The notes below the pieces were generated by a model. It did no database searches, was not told where the DNA came from, and was given only the letters and a program-made list of their open reading frames with translations. Source: Hymenobacter psychrotolerans DSM 18569 (GTDB taxonomy: Bacteria > Bacteroidota > Bacteroidia > Cytophagales > Hymenobacteraceae). Taken from it: a stretch of DNA of 64,000 bases. Each line of letters opens with the position of its first letter. The stretch's first letter is position 1. Location: assembly GCF_900142395.1 (NCBI RefSeq), contig NZ_FRAS01000005.1, positions 62,001-126,000 of the forward strand. Direction: 5' to 3'. The translations under genes and the position numbers were made by a program. Of the stretch, positions 17,020 to 25,798 are shown in pieces.

Positions 17020-17700
17020 TCAGCCACCCGCCGACGCGGCCGACTTCCGCTTGCGCAGCCACAGGCCGGCGGCCAGCAGCACCAGCAGCCCGCCGAGCAT
17101 CGTGGCCAGCATCAGGTGGAAGGAAACCGGGTACAGTAGACTGCCCGCCACCACCAGCCCGGCGCCCAGCCACCACAGCCCCTCAGCAGGCAGCGGGCCG
17201 GTTTGTAGCGGCTGGGCCTGCAGCGCCGCCGCGTCGGCGGGTGGGTAGAGCAGCCATTTCAGCCGGGCGTAGTCGTGCAGGAGCAGCCCGATATTCAACA
17301 CCAAGAAGCCCGTCACCAGAAAGGGCGTGCCGGGCCAGTGCTGCGACCAGGTCAGAAAGATGATGTTGAGCCACATTGGCACCAGCAGCACCGCGCCCAG
17401 CAAGGCAAACCGGCCCGTCAGCAGCAGCAGCCCCGTCAGCAGCTGCGCTACCCCAATAAACTGCGCGAAGATTTCCAGGCTGTGCTCGGCCAGAAAGGCG
17501 TGGTTTATGGGTGGCCCCATCAGGCCCGGTATGTGGTTGTCGGAGAGCTTGTAGAGGCCGCCGCCCAGCATCAGAGCGCCCAGCAACAGGCGGGCCCCCG
17601 TCACGTACAGGCGCCGCCACCAGCCGCCGGCCCACAGCGCCACCACCGTAGCCAGAATCGGGAGCAGAATCATTAGTGAGTAGAAAAGCCCGAGGCCCAT
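17020..17700 (-). CDS. DoxX family membrane protein
   Basis: 226 aa with about six hydrophobic helices. The DoxX pattern is visible in GARLLLGALMLGGGLYKLSD and FAQFIGVAQLLTGLLLLTGRFALLGAVLLVPMW (read in pieces). DoxX-like proteins are small inner-membrane proteins linked to quinone/thiosulfate oxidation or redox stress. It lies 85 bp upstream of the lipoprotein-SCO-cytochrome genes on the same strand and may be first in that operon. A near-match box (TACTTTCG, 17810-17817) lies about 110 bp upstream; the rest of 17701-17958 shows nothing recognisable. Confidence 0.8.
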   Translation of the reverse strand: MGLGLFYSLMILLPILATVVALWAGGWWRRLYVTGARLLLGALMLGGGLYKLSDNHIPGLMGPPINHAFLAEHSLEIFAQFIGVAQLLTGLLLLTGRFALLGAVLLVPMWLNIIFLTWSQHWPGTPFLVTGFLVLNIGLLLHDYARLKWLLYPPADAAALQAQPLQTGPLPAEGLWWLGAGLVVAGSLLYPVSFHLMLATMLGGLLVLLAAGLWLRKRKSAASAGG

Positions 17701-17958
17701 AGCGCAGAAAGAATAAGGTGGTGATTAGGAGCGAACTGCCACAGGCTACAGACGCCGAAGCCGGCGCAGTGCTGCGTAAAGCACGGGCATTTTTCGGCCG
17801 GTGCAGCAACGAAAGTAGAAGTTGGCAGCCGAAGCTGTTTGCAAGTGCGTGCCCCCGGCGCCTACCTTGCCGATGCACCCACTGGAAGCAGGCCTTTCGG
17901 CCCCGAAAGTGGCACCCTGACTGTCGCTTCCGGCTTCGCCCTACCCAACTTGCCCCTC

Positions 17959-18672
17959 ATGCCGCCGGAATACCTGCTCTTCCTGGACACAGAAACCACC
18001 GGCCTGCCCGGCCGCTGGGACCTGCCGTATGAGGCGCCTAAAGCGGCGTGGCCCTACGTGGCGCAGGTGGCCTGGCAGGTCTATACTTCTGGTGGGCAGC
18101 TCGTGAAAGAGGCCAGCCACTACCTGCGGATTCCGGCCGGCTCCATGCAGGCCTCGGCGCTGGCCGTGCACGGCCTCTCGGAAGCCTTTTTGCAGGAGCA
18201 CGGCCACGAGTCGGCCCAGGTGCTGCAGCTGCTGCTCAGCGATTTGCAGCGGTTTCGGCCCCGGGTGGTTGGGTATTTTCTGCAGCTCGATTTCCACGTG
18301 CTGGGTGCCGGCCTGCACCGCGCCGGCCTGCCCAACCCGCTGCCGGAGCTGCCCCAGTTCTGCCTGATGCGCGCCGCCCCCCGCCCCGACGATGGCACGC
18401 ACCGCCGCTACCAGCGGCTCGCTGAGCTGCACGAAACCCTGTTCCGGGAGCCCATGCCCGTCCTGCACGATGCCCGCCAGGATGCGGTGGCCACGGCCCG
18501 CTGCTTTTTTGAGCTGCGCCGTCGTGGCCATATCCCGCCCGAAACGCTGACTGGCCAGCTACCCTTGCAGAAGCCGGTTGGCAGACCGCACGGGGCCGGC
18601 GGCCGTTGGCTGCTGGCAGTGGTGGCCGGCGCTTTACTATTGCTTCTTCTCGGCTGGCTTTTCTATGGATAA
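17959..18672 (+). CDS. DnaQ-like 3'-5' exonuclease with C-terminal membrane helix
   Basis: 237 aa. DEDDh exonuclease motifs: ExoI DTETTG (D10, E12) and ExoIII HDARQD (H170, D175), with a middle Asp in YFLQLDFHVLG. The last ~22 residues form a single hydrophobic helix (WLLAVVAGALLLLLLGWLFY), so the enzyme is predicted to be tail-anchored in the inner membrane, which is unusual for this family. The ATG at 17959 is chosen because the exonuclease fold begins directly after it. Its 3' end overlaps the DUF294 gene by 8 nt, so the two are coupled. Confidence 0.85.
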   Translation: MPPEYLLFLDTETTGLPGRWDLPYEAPKAAWPYVAQVAWQVYTSGGQLVKEASHYLRIPAGSMQASALAVHGLSEAFLQEHGHESAQVLQLLLSDLQRFRPRVVGYFLQLDFHVLGAGLHRAGLPNPLPELPQFCLMRAAPRPDDGTHRRYQRLAELHETLFREPMPVLHDARQDAVATARCFFELRRRGHIPPETLTGQLPLQKPVGRPHGAGGRWLLAVVAGALLLLLLGWLFYG

Positions 18673-20569
18673 TCGTCTTGCTTTCCTTCAGACCGTAGCC
18701 CCCTTCAATACGCTGCCGCATGATGTGCTGGCCGGCGTGGCAGACCTGCTGCAGGAAGTGGTGCACCCGCGTCAGGTACTGCTGTATCAGCAGGATGCGT
18801 CCAAGCTGCGCCACCTCGATATTGTGGTGGAAGGGGCCTACGAAACGTTTTTCTACGACAGCCAGCAGCACAAGCGCCTGCCCGAAGTGTACGGCCCCGG
18901 CACCTGCTACGGCGGCATGTCCATTCTGCTGAACAAGAAACGCTCGTTGCGCACGGTAGTGGCCGGCAAAGGCACCCGCGTGCTGCAGCTGCCGCGCCGC
19001 GAGTTCCGGGCGCTGTGTTTGGCCTACGAAAGCTTCTTCCACTACTTCACGGCCCGCTACGGTGAGCGGATGCTCGATGAGGAGTACGCCCACTTCGTAA
19101 AGCCAGCCGGTCCGCCTTCCGACAACTTCCTGGTGGCCGATCAGCTGTTTTCGCGGCGCATTGAAACGCTGGAAGTGCGCGAGCTGGTTACGAGCCCCGC
19201 CACCGAGCCCATTTTTGCGGTGGCCCGGCGCATGGCGGCGGCCAAAGTCAGCTGCCTGTTCGTGACGGAGCCGGCCACGGGCGCCATACTGGGCTACTGC
19301 ACCGACATCACGCTGCGCGACTCCGTTATTGCCCGGCAGCTTGACGCTGCCCGCCCGGTGCGGGATGTGGTGGCTACGCCCGTGGTGAGTATTTCCAGCA
19401 CGGCATACGTGTATGAAGCCATTCTGCTGATGTTTCAGACCAAGACGCGCTACCTGCTGGTGGAGCGGGGCGGCGAGTACGTGGGCTTCCTGAGCCGCAA
19501 CAAGCTGCTCAGCGACCTGGCTCAGTCGCCGTTTATGTTCATTCAGGCCGTGAAACTGGCGCAGGGCACGCCCGAGCTGAAGCGCCGCTGGGAAATGGTA
19601 CCCGACATCGTGAACCAGCTGCTGAGCCGCGGCGTGCGCCCCGAAATCGTGAACCAGGTAATCAGCACCGTGGCCGACACTATTGCGCTGCGCGTGATTG
19701 AGAACGTGCTGGCAGTACAAGGTCCGGCGCCGGCGCGGTTCGTGTTTATGGTGCTGGGCAGTGAAGGCCGCCAGGAGCAGACCCTCGTCACGGACCAGGA
19801 CAACGCCATCATTTACGAAGACAAGGCCAACGAGCAGCGCGAAGTGGTACGGGCCTGGTTTCTGCGCTTCGCCGAGGCCGTTTCCGATGAGCTGAACCAC
19901 ATTGGGCTGCACTTCTGCACGGGCGGCTTCATGGCCAAAAACCCCAAGTGGACCCACTCTCTCTCGCACTGGAAGCGCAACTACCAGCAGTGGATGAGTG
20001 ACTCCAGCCCCGAAACGGTGATGCAGATGGCTACCTTCTTCGACTGCCGCTACCTCTACGGCGACCAGCCGCTGATGCAGGAGCTGCAGGAGTTTCTGCG
20101 GCAGGAGCTGGCCCGGCCCCTCGACCGGTTTCTGTTCTACATGGCCAAAAACGCGCTGCAGTACGAGCCGCCCCTGACGTTCTTCCGGGGGTTCCGCACC
20201 TTCGAGCAGGAAGGCCACAAGGTGTTCGACCTCAAGAAAACCATGTCGCCGATAGTAGACCTGGTGCGGGTGTATGCGCTGAAGAATCAGGTGTTCAGTA
20301 CCAACACCGGCGAGCGGCTGGCGGAGCTGCGGGAGCGGGGCGTATTCCGGGAGCAGGAGTACCAAGAGCTGCTACAGGCCTATTACTACCTGATGGGCAT
20401 GCGCCTGAAAAAGCAGGCCCGCCAGCTCATCGACGACCGTACGGCTCCCACCAACTACCTCGACCCCAAAACCCTGACCCAGGTGGAGCAGGTGACGCTG
20501 AAGGAAATCTTCAAAGTCATCGGCGACTTTCAACTAAAAATCAAGGTCGGGTTCACCAAAACCCTGTAA
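18665..20569 (+). CDS. CNMP-binding / CBS / DUF294 nucleotidyltransferase-like protein
   Basis: 634 aa. Domains in order: a cyclic-nucleotide-binding-like N-terminal domain (LQEVVHPRQVLLYQQDASKLRHLDIVVEG, in pieces), a CBS pair (EPIFAVARRM...LGYCTDITLRD and VYEAILLMFQTKTRYLLV), a DUF294 nucleotidyltransferase core (LGSEGRQEQTLVTDQDNAI) and a DUF294 C-terminal helical domain. Such proteins are thought to sense nucleotides and modify a partner; they commonly sit beside a DnaQ-like exonuclease, often with acetate transporter genes, which are not seen here. The start at 18665 overlaps the exonuclease stop. Confidence 0.88.
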   Translation: MDNRLAFLQTVAPFNTLPHDVLAGVADLLQEVVHPRQVLLYQQDASKLRHLDIVVEGAYETFFYDSQQHKRLPEVYGPGTCYGGMSILLNKKRSLRTVVAGKGTRVLQLPRREFRALCLAYESFFHYFTARYGERMLDEEYAHFVKPAGPPSDNFLVADQLFSRRIETLEVRELVTSPATEPIFAVARRMAAAKVSCLFVTEPATGAILGYCTDITLRDSVIARQLDAARPVRDVVATPVVSISSTAYVYEAILLMFQTKTRYLLVERGGEYVGFLSRNKLLSDLAQSPFMFIQAVKLAQGTPELKRRWEMVPDIVNQLLSRGVRPEIVNQVISTVADTIALRVIENVLAVQGPAPARFVFMVLGSEGRQEQTLVTDQDNAIIYEDKANEQREVVRAWFLRFAEAVSDELNHIGLHFCTGGFMAKNPKWTHSLSHWKRNYQQWMSDSSPETVMQMATFFDCRYLYGDQPLMQELQEFLRQELARPLDRFLFYMAKNALQYEPPLTFFRGFRTFEQEGHKVFDLKKTMSPIVDLVRVYALKNQVFSTNTGERLAELRERGVFREQEYQELLQAYYYLMGMRLKKQARQLIDDRTAPTNYLDPKTLTQVEQVTLKEIFKVIGDFQLKIKVGFTKTL

Positions 20570-20596
20570 GACAGCACTGGTATCTGGGCGCGCACC

Positions 20597-21097
20597 TTAC
20601 TGGAAATACTCCCACACCGACCGAAACAGCCAGTAGCCGCCCCAGAGGGCTAGCCCGCCGATACCAATCAGCACCAATAGCGTCAGGGCAATCAGGCCTT
20701 TGCCGGAGCCGCGGTACTTGCCCTCGGCATAGTGGCGGCGCAGCAGGCGCACGTTCCGGTCGTTGGCTTTGTATGTGAAGTCGAAAATGGTGCCCAGTAC
20801 CGGAATGGCGCCGATAATGGTGTCGAGCAGCACGTTCAGAACCATGCGCGCCACCAGATTGCCGCTGGCGCCGTGGCGCATCATGGTGAGAATGAGCACG
20901 CCGGAAATGGCCAGCGACGGAATGCCGCCCACCACCGGAATCAAACTCATCAGCGGATCGATGCCGAACCGCCACGTGGTGCCGGGCACCTGGAACTGGC
21001 TGTCGAGCAGGCGCGAAATACGCTCTACCCAGCGCAGCCGCTCATCCTGGTCGAAAGTGGTGGCGGGCAGAGGGCGGGCGGCGAGTGGAGTGGTCAT
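20597..21097 (-). CDS. DUF4112 membrane protein
   Basis: 166 aa. The DUF4112 pattern is clear: LLDSQFQVPGTTWRFGIDPLMSLIPVVGG, then helices ISGVLILTMMRHGAS and LLDTIIGAIPVLGTIFDFTYKANDRNVRLL (read in pieces), and a C-terminal helix. It is an inner-membrane protein of unknown function found in many bacteria. It is convergent with the DUF294 gene, with 27 bp between stops. Confidence 0.88.
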   Translation of the reverse strand: MTTPLAARPLPATTFDQDERLRWVERISRLLDSQFQVPGTTWRFGIDPLMSLIPVVGGIPSLAISGVLILTMMRHGASGNLVARMVLNVLLDTIIGAIPVLGTIFDFTYKANDRNVRLLRRHYAEGKYRGSGKGLIALTLLVLIGIGGLALWGGYWLFRSVWEYFQ

Positions 21098-21205
21098 GGC
21101 GGAAGGAAAAAGCAGTTAGCGGGTTAAACGCAGACTGTCCGGCATAAGGTTGGCCTTGCTGCCGACCACCGCCCGATAGAGGGGCTGCCGTGTCTGCCGC
21201 CGAGG

Positions 21206-22657
21206 TTAGCGCCGCAGCGGCGGCAGCAGATCAATCAGCCCGTCTTCACTGACGACGATGGCCAGGCAGGCGTAGCGGCTGCTTTCCACGTAGCGCAGCG
21301 CCGAGTTGTAGCGGGAGCCGCGGGAAGAGTCGCCTTTTTCGGTGGCGAGGCCGTCGAGGATGGCCCCGATGGCGTGGCAGGTACCGTCGGGCTCAATCAG
21401 CACGGCCCCATCAATATTGGTGACGAGGCGCAGCACGGAGGGCGTCATCAGGCGGGGCGCCACCCGGAAGCACTGCCGGGTGAGGCGCACGGCTTCCTGG
21501 GCGGCGCCTTCCGAAATGACCAGGATAGTACCGTGGGTTTGCTCGCTGGCCCGCTGCGTCAGCTCCCAGAGGTATTCCACGGTGCCGGTATCGAGGCGGG
21601 GAAAGATGCGCTGCACGGCCCGGGCAAAGTTCTCGGCATCGACGCGGCCCTGCGGCAGGCGCGGCGTGTTCGATACCACCTTCATCATCACCTGCTCGTC
21701 GTGGGTGAGCTCCCAGCTGTAGTGGCGCGTGAAGTGCACCGTAAACATGGGCTCGTGCGTGGGGTCTTCGGGCGGCACCAGGTAGCCCAGCCCAAACACA
21801 TCAGTAGCGTCGGAAACCAGGGCCGTGTAGTCTTCGCTGAGCTCCAGTAGCTTCCGAATGCGGCGGTGGTCGCGCAGCGGAATCGGGCTTTCCAGCGTGA
21901 GCACCGGCACGATGGCCGGGTGGTGGCGGCGCGCAACCAGCATAGTGCCCACGCCCTCGTCGCCTTCGTGGCGGAGGGCCGCAATGCCGTTGCAGGCGTC
22001 GTAGAGGCCATGGGTGCCGGCCGCCGCGCGCAGCATGAAGCTACGGCCGGCGGCGCGCAGCACTTCATTGTAGTCGCGGTCCAGCACGGGCCGGTCGTCG
22101 TCAGTATCGGACTCGCGCAGGGCCCGGCTGCAGTCCTGCAGAAACTCCTGCACCGCCGCATGCACCAGCGAAACCGGCCGGTTGCCCGGCCCCGGTACCG
22201 GCAGCGCGTAGTACGACTGGTACGACTCGGCGGAGAGCTGCAGAATAACCACCACCTGATAGCCATACAAACTGACCGGCGTGGAGCAGAAGCTCAACCG
22301 CTCTTCGCCGCGCGCAGCCGTAAGGGCAGCCAGGGTTTGTTCGGTGGCCCGCCGCAGCAGCTCATACCAGCGCAGCTTCTCGTACCGGTCGTGGTCGGTG
22401 GGGTGCAGATGGTACACCACGTCGCGGGGGCCATCGGGCTCCAGCGAGGCAGCCAGCGCCTTCACGCCCGCAAAATCGGCGGACGTGTAGCGCAGCGTGG
22501 TAGGCTCTACCACCACGGCCTGCGGCTCATCGGTTTCGCGGGCCGAGGCTAGGCCCAGCAGAAACACTTCGGGCTTAAGAGTCCGGTCGAGCAGGTTGAA
22601 AATACCGTCGGCAAACAGCTGGGCCGAAACCCGGAAAAGACTTTGGTGGTCCCACAT
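21206..22657 (-). CDS. DisA_N-like (DAC-variant, DACNV-type) nucleotide-binding protein
   Basis: 483 aa. The C-terminal ~125 residues resemble the diadenylate cyclase fold: DGAVLIEPDG (D416-G417-A418) and the second motif position reads RGSRYNSALRYV (446-457) instead of the RHR(T/S) of active c-di-AMP synthases. This agrees with sensor-like or altered-specificity DAC variants (DACNV group) rather than a standard cyclase. The N-terminal ~350 residues are of a type I do not recognise, with no membrane helix. The start MWDHQSLF at 22657 lies about 21 nt after a near-match box TGCCTTTG (22679-22686). The longer ORF start is unlikely. Confidence 0.72.
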   Translation of the reverse strand: MWDHQSLFRVSAQLFADGIFNLLDRTLKPEVFLLGLASARETDEPQAVVVEPTTLRYTSADFAGVKALAASLEPDGPRDVVYHLHPTDHDRYEKLRWYELLRRATEQTLAALTAARGEERLSFCSTPVSLYGYQVVVILQLSAESYQSYYALPVPGPGNRPVSLVHAAVQEFLQDCSRALRESDTDDDRPVLDRDYNEVLRAAGRSFMLRAAAGTHGLYDACNGIAALRHEGDEGVGTMLVARRHHPAIVPVLTLESPIPLRDHRRIRKLLELSEDYTALVSDATDVFGLGYLVPPEDPTHEPMFTVHFTRHYSWELTHDEQVMMKVVSNTPRLPQGRVDAENFARAVQRIFPRLDTGTVEYLWELTQRASEQTHGTILVISEGAAQEAVRLTRQCFRVAPRLMTPSVLRLVTNIDGAVLIEPDGTCHAIGAILDGLATEKGDSSRGSRYNSALRYVESSRYACLAIVVSEDGLIDLLPPLRR

Positions 22658-22885
22658 GGGCGGGAGATGAGCGCTGGGCAAAGGCAACGGGAAAAGGGAG
22701 CACAGTGGGAGAGTGCCAGAGAATACGGGAAAAGCCGGCCGGAGGATAAGCCTTCCCGCGTACGGATAGGTGTCGCCGGGCACAACAGTTCTACTACCGC
22801 CGGGTTGTACTGCAATAGGCCGCGCCAGAGTTGCGAAACGCCGCTGGAAAGCGTAACTTAACTACTTGCCGCAATAGTCGTCGCC

Positions 22886-23149
22886 ATGGTTGTCTACTTT
22901 CTGCTTTCCGGGATTGGGTTTCTGTGCGCCTTCGCGGCGCTGCCCCTGCTCACGGGCTACTGTGCCGCTAGCTATGGCCGCTCTTTCTGGCTGTGGTTTG
23001 CACTGGGCTGGCTGCTGCCCATCGTCTCGTTTTTTGTGCTGGTAGGCCTGATTGCGCGCGTCCACTTCGACCACGGCGAGCGGCTGCTGGCCGAAGCCAA
23101 AGCCATTCTGGCCGAAGCCGAGTCGCTGGCAGTGAAGGACAACGAGTAA
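22886..23149 (+). CDS. Small membrane protein, unknown function
   Basis: 87 aa with two hydrophobic helices (VVYFLLSGIGFLCAFAALPLLTGY and FWLWFALGWLLPIVSFFVLVGLIA, in pieces) joined by the turn CAASYGRS, then a charged Ala/Glu-rich tail (ERLLAEAKAILAEAES) that could form a short coiled coil. The YGRSFWLWFALGW motif recurs in small Bacteroidota membrane proteins of unknown function. Convergent with the next gene, 42 bp apart. Confidence 0.6.
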   Translation: MVVYFLLSGIGFLCAFAALPLLTGYCAASYGRSFWLWFALGWLLPIVSFFVLVGLIARVHFDHGERLLAEAKAILAEAESLAVKDNE

Positions 23150-23191
23150 ACCCAGCCGCCCGGCTTTGATGCGGGCCTGGCGCCCAGATTT

Positions 23192-24397
23192 CTACAAGCC
23201 AAGAATAGATTTTGCGGCCCAGGCGCCGGTGCTGAAGCAGCCCTGCAGCAGATAGCCGCCAGTAGGTGCTTCCCAGTCCAGCATTTCGCCGGCCACAAAC
23301 GTGCCGGGGCGCCGCCGCAGCATCAGCCCGCCATCCAACTCGTCCCAGGCCACACCGCCGGCCGTGCTGATGGCTTCGTCGAGCGGGCGAAGCGCGTGCA
23401 CGGGCAGGGGCACGGCGCGCAGCAGCCGAGCCAGGGCCTCCGGAGTAGCTGTGGCTTCGGGCGGCGCTACCTCGCGCAGCAGCGTCGGAACGGGTGGCCC
23501 CAGGCGAAGCTGCTGGCGCAGAAAATCGGGCAGGGAGCGGCCGTTGCGGGGTTTCTGTAGTTTCAGCAGCAGCTGCTCATCGGAGAGGTCGGGCTTGAGG
23601 TCGAGCAGGAGCGGAGCTGGCTGCTGCTGGTATAGGGCCTGCCGCAGAGCCGGCGTGAGAGCATAAACCGGCGTGCCCTCTACCCCATATTCAGTGAGCA
23701 GCAGCTCGCCGCGTTCCGTGTGGCCGCCGCACCGCAAGGCTATATTCTTCAAGGGCGTGCGGCCTACTTTCTGCCTAAAAAACTCCGACCACGCTATTTC
23801 CGCGCCACAATTCGCCGGTGCAAACCCTTCGCAGCGCACCCCAATTTCCTCGAAGGCCGTAGTCCAGCGGCCATCAGAGCCGGTCTTGGACCAGCTGGCA
23901 CCGCCCAGGGCCAGCAGCGCGGCATCAGGCTGTATTACCAGTTCCTGAGTGGTCGTCTCGTGGCGGATGCGCAGGCCCTTTTCTCCCTCAAACCCCAGCC
24001 AGCGGTGGCGTGTGTGCAATTGCACTCCCAGGGCCTGCAGCCGGCTCACCCAGGCCCGGAGCAGTTCAGCAGGCTTGTGCTGCTCCAGCGGAAACACGCG
24101 CCCGCTGGTGCCCACGAAGGTGCCAATACCCAAATCAGCCGCCCAGGCGCGTAGGTCGGCAGCTGAAAAGTGGTGCAGGAACCGGGCAAAATCGGGGTGG
24201 CGCGGCCCGTAGCGGGTGGCAAATGTGGCCGGCGCTTCGGAGTTGGTGAGGTTGAAGCCACCGTGGCCGGCGACCAGAAACTTGCGGCCTACCGTGGCCT
24301 GTGCCTCGTACACGTCCACGCGGCAGCCGGCCTCTGCCAGATGCTGGGCGGCCAGCAACCCGGCCGGCCCTCCCCCGATAATGGCAACGTGCAGCAA
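23192..24397 (-). CDS. HI0933-like NAD(P)/FAD-dependent oxidoreductase (TIGR03862 type)
   Basis: 401 aa flavoprotein. FAD-binding GGGPAGLLAAQHLAEAG at the N-terminus, VGRKFLVAGHGGFNLTNSE (family motif) and the C-terminal signature TGGYLLQGCFSTGAWAA. The family is related to BaiN/YhiN proteins; substrates are mostly unknown. The start is TTG at 24397: an in-frame stop lies three codons upstream and no ATG is available before the GGG motif. A distant paralogue is present at 47405-48652. Confidence 0.85.
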   Translation of the reverse strand: MLHVAIIGGGPAGLLAAQHLAEAGCRVDVYEAQATVGRKFLVAGHGGFNLTNSEAPATFATRYGPRHPDFARFLHHFSAADLRAWAADLGIGTFVGTSGRVFPLEQHKPAELLRAWVSRLQALGVQLHTRHRWLGFEGEKGLRIRHETTTQELVIQPDAALLALGGASWSKTGSDGRWTTAFEEIGVRCEGFAPANCGAEIAWSEFFRQKVGRTPLKNIALRCGGHTERGELLLTEYGVEGTPVYALTPALRQALYQQQPAPLLLDLKPDLSDEQLLLKLQKPRNGRSLPDFLRQQLRLGPPVPTLLREVAPPEATATPEALARLLRAVPLPVHALRPLDEAISTAGGVAWDELDGGLMLRRRPGTFVAGEMLDWEAPTGGYLLQGCFSTGAWAAKSILGL

Positions 24398-24560
24398 CGG
24401 TAACTAACTAAGTGAGTGGCGAATGGAGTGTATGGGCCGGCAAAGCAAGCCAGGGGCGGCGGGCAGCCGGCTCCATCAAAGGTAGCGCAGATTCGCCGCG
24501 GTGGCCTGCTTCGACGTAGAGCAGAAACCTTGGCCGGGCAGGCACCGCCGGGCTTTTCTT

Positions 24561-24568
24561 TAATTTTG
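24561..24568 (+). promoter_or_regulatory. -7 box TAATTTTG of the antiporter gene
   Basis: Perfect TAnnTTTG match, 5 nt before the ATG at 24574; predicts a leaderless mRNA. Confidence 0.6.
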
Positions 24569-24573
24569 CACGC

Positions 24574-25764
24574 ATGGGTTCCTACACTATCCTGATTGGG
24601 CTGAGCATCGCCGTCATTCTGTCGTACCTGTTTGATGTAGTGGCGCGGGCCACCAAAGTGCCTTCGGTGCTGATGCTGCTGCTTACCGGCATTGCCCTGC
24701 GCCAGGCCGCCGATTATTTCGACTTTGCCCTGGGAATTCCGCAGGTGGTGCTGGAAATATTCGGGGTGATTGGCCTGATTATGATTGTGCTGGAAGGCGC
24801 CCTCGACCTGAAGCTCACCCGCGACAAGGCCCCGCTCATCCGGCGCTCCTTTCTGGCGGCTCTGCTGATGCTGGTGGTGCAGGCCGTGGCTATTGCGTTG
24901 CTGCTGCAGGCCTACGTGGGCGCCCCATTCCAGACCTGCCTCGTAAATGCCATCCCGCTGGCCGTTATCAGCTCGGCCATTGCCATTCCCAGCGTCGCGA
25001 ACCTGATGGGGGAGAAGCAGGAGTTTATCATCTACGAAAGCACGTTTTCCGACATTCTGGGCATCATGCTCTTCAACTTCGCGCTGCAGGACAACTTCGC
25101 GCAGGGCATTTCGGTGGTCACGTTCACCCGCGACGTGGTGGCCGTGATGGTGGTGGCGGTGCTGAGTACGGCGGCGCTGGCGTTTCTGCTGGGCCGCATC
25201 CGGCTGCACGTCAAGTTCTTCCTGATTCTGGCCTTTCTGATTCTGCTCTACAGCCTGGCCAAGCAGCTGCACTTGTCGTCGCTGGTGCTGGTGCTGGTGT
25301 TTGGGCTGGCCGTAAACAACGCCGAACTGCTGCTGCGCGGCCCCAAGCTGCAGCGCTGGCTGCATCCCGAGCAACTGGCCGCCGAGCTGCACCCGCTCAA
25401 AAGCATCACCGCCGAGTCGGCGTTTCTGATTCGCACCTTCTTCTTTCTGCTGTTTGGCTTCAGCATCACGCTCAGCAGCTTAGTCAGCGGCTCGCTGCTG
25501 CTGCAGGGCCTGCTGATTGTGGCCGTGCTGACCGGCATCCGCTACCTCTACCTGCGCTATATCGCCAAGTCCGACCTCATTCCGGAGCTGTTTATTGCGC
25601 CCAAGGGCCTGATTACGGTGCTGCTCTTCTACAGCATCCCCGATGAGCACCACATCGGCGAAGTAGGCGAAAACATCCTGTTTGTGGTAATTCTGCTCAC
25701 GGGCCTGCTGATGATGATAGGCCTGCAACTCACCAAAAAGGAGCCCGAAATAGGCGAGTATTAA
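24574..25764 (+). CDS. Cation:proton antiporter (CPA family)
   Basis: 396 aa, almost entirely membrane helices (about 11-12). The monovalent cation:proton antiporter layout is visible: LFDVVARATKVPSVLMLLLTGIALR early, LEGALDLKL, AIPLAVISSAIAIPSV, and ESTFSDILGIMLFN, which corresponds to the ion-binding ES..(N/D)D helix of CPA1 transporters. It exchanges Na+ or K+ for H+ across the inner membrane; the ion cannot be assigned. No regulatory C-terminal domain. The start at 24574 is fixed by a promoter box 5 nt upstream. Confidence 0.85.
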   Translation: MGSYTILIGLSIAVILSYLFDVVARATKVPSVLMLLLTGIALRQAADYFDFALGIPQVVLEIFGVIGLIMIVLEGALDLKLTRDKAPLIRRSFLAALLMLVVQAVAIALLLQAYVGAPFQTCLVNAIPLAVISSAIAIPSVANLMGEKQEFIIYESTFSDILGIMLFNFALQDNFAQGISVVTFTRDVVAVMVVAVLSTAALAFLLGRIRLHVKFFLILAFLILLYSLAKQLHLSSLVLVLVFGLAVNNAELLLRGPKLQRWLHPEQLAAELHPLKSITAESAFLIRTFFFLLFGFSITLSSLVSGSLLLQGLLIVAVLTGIRYLYLRYIAKSDLIPELFIAPKGLITVLLFYSIPDEHHIGEVGENILFVVILLTGLLMMIGLQLTKKEPEIGEY

Positions 25765-25798
25765 GCGAGAGTGAATGGGGGTAGCCAATCATCTTACC

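Noticed and set aside
18236..20365. 709-codon open frame antisense to the DUF294 gene
   Set aside because: Shadow frame with biased composition; the opposite strand shows CBS and nucleotidyltransferase motifs.
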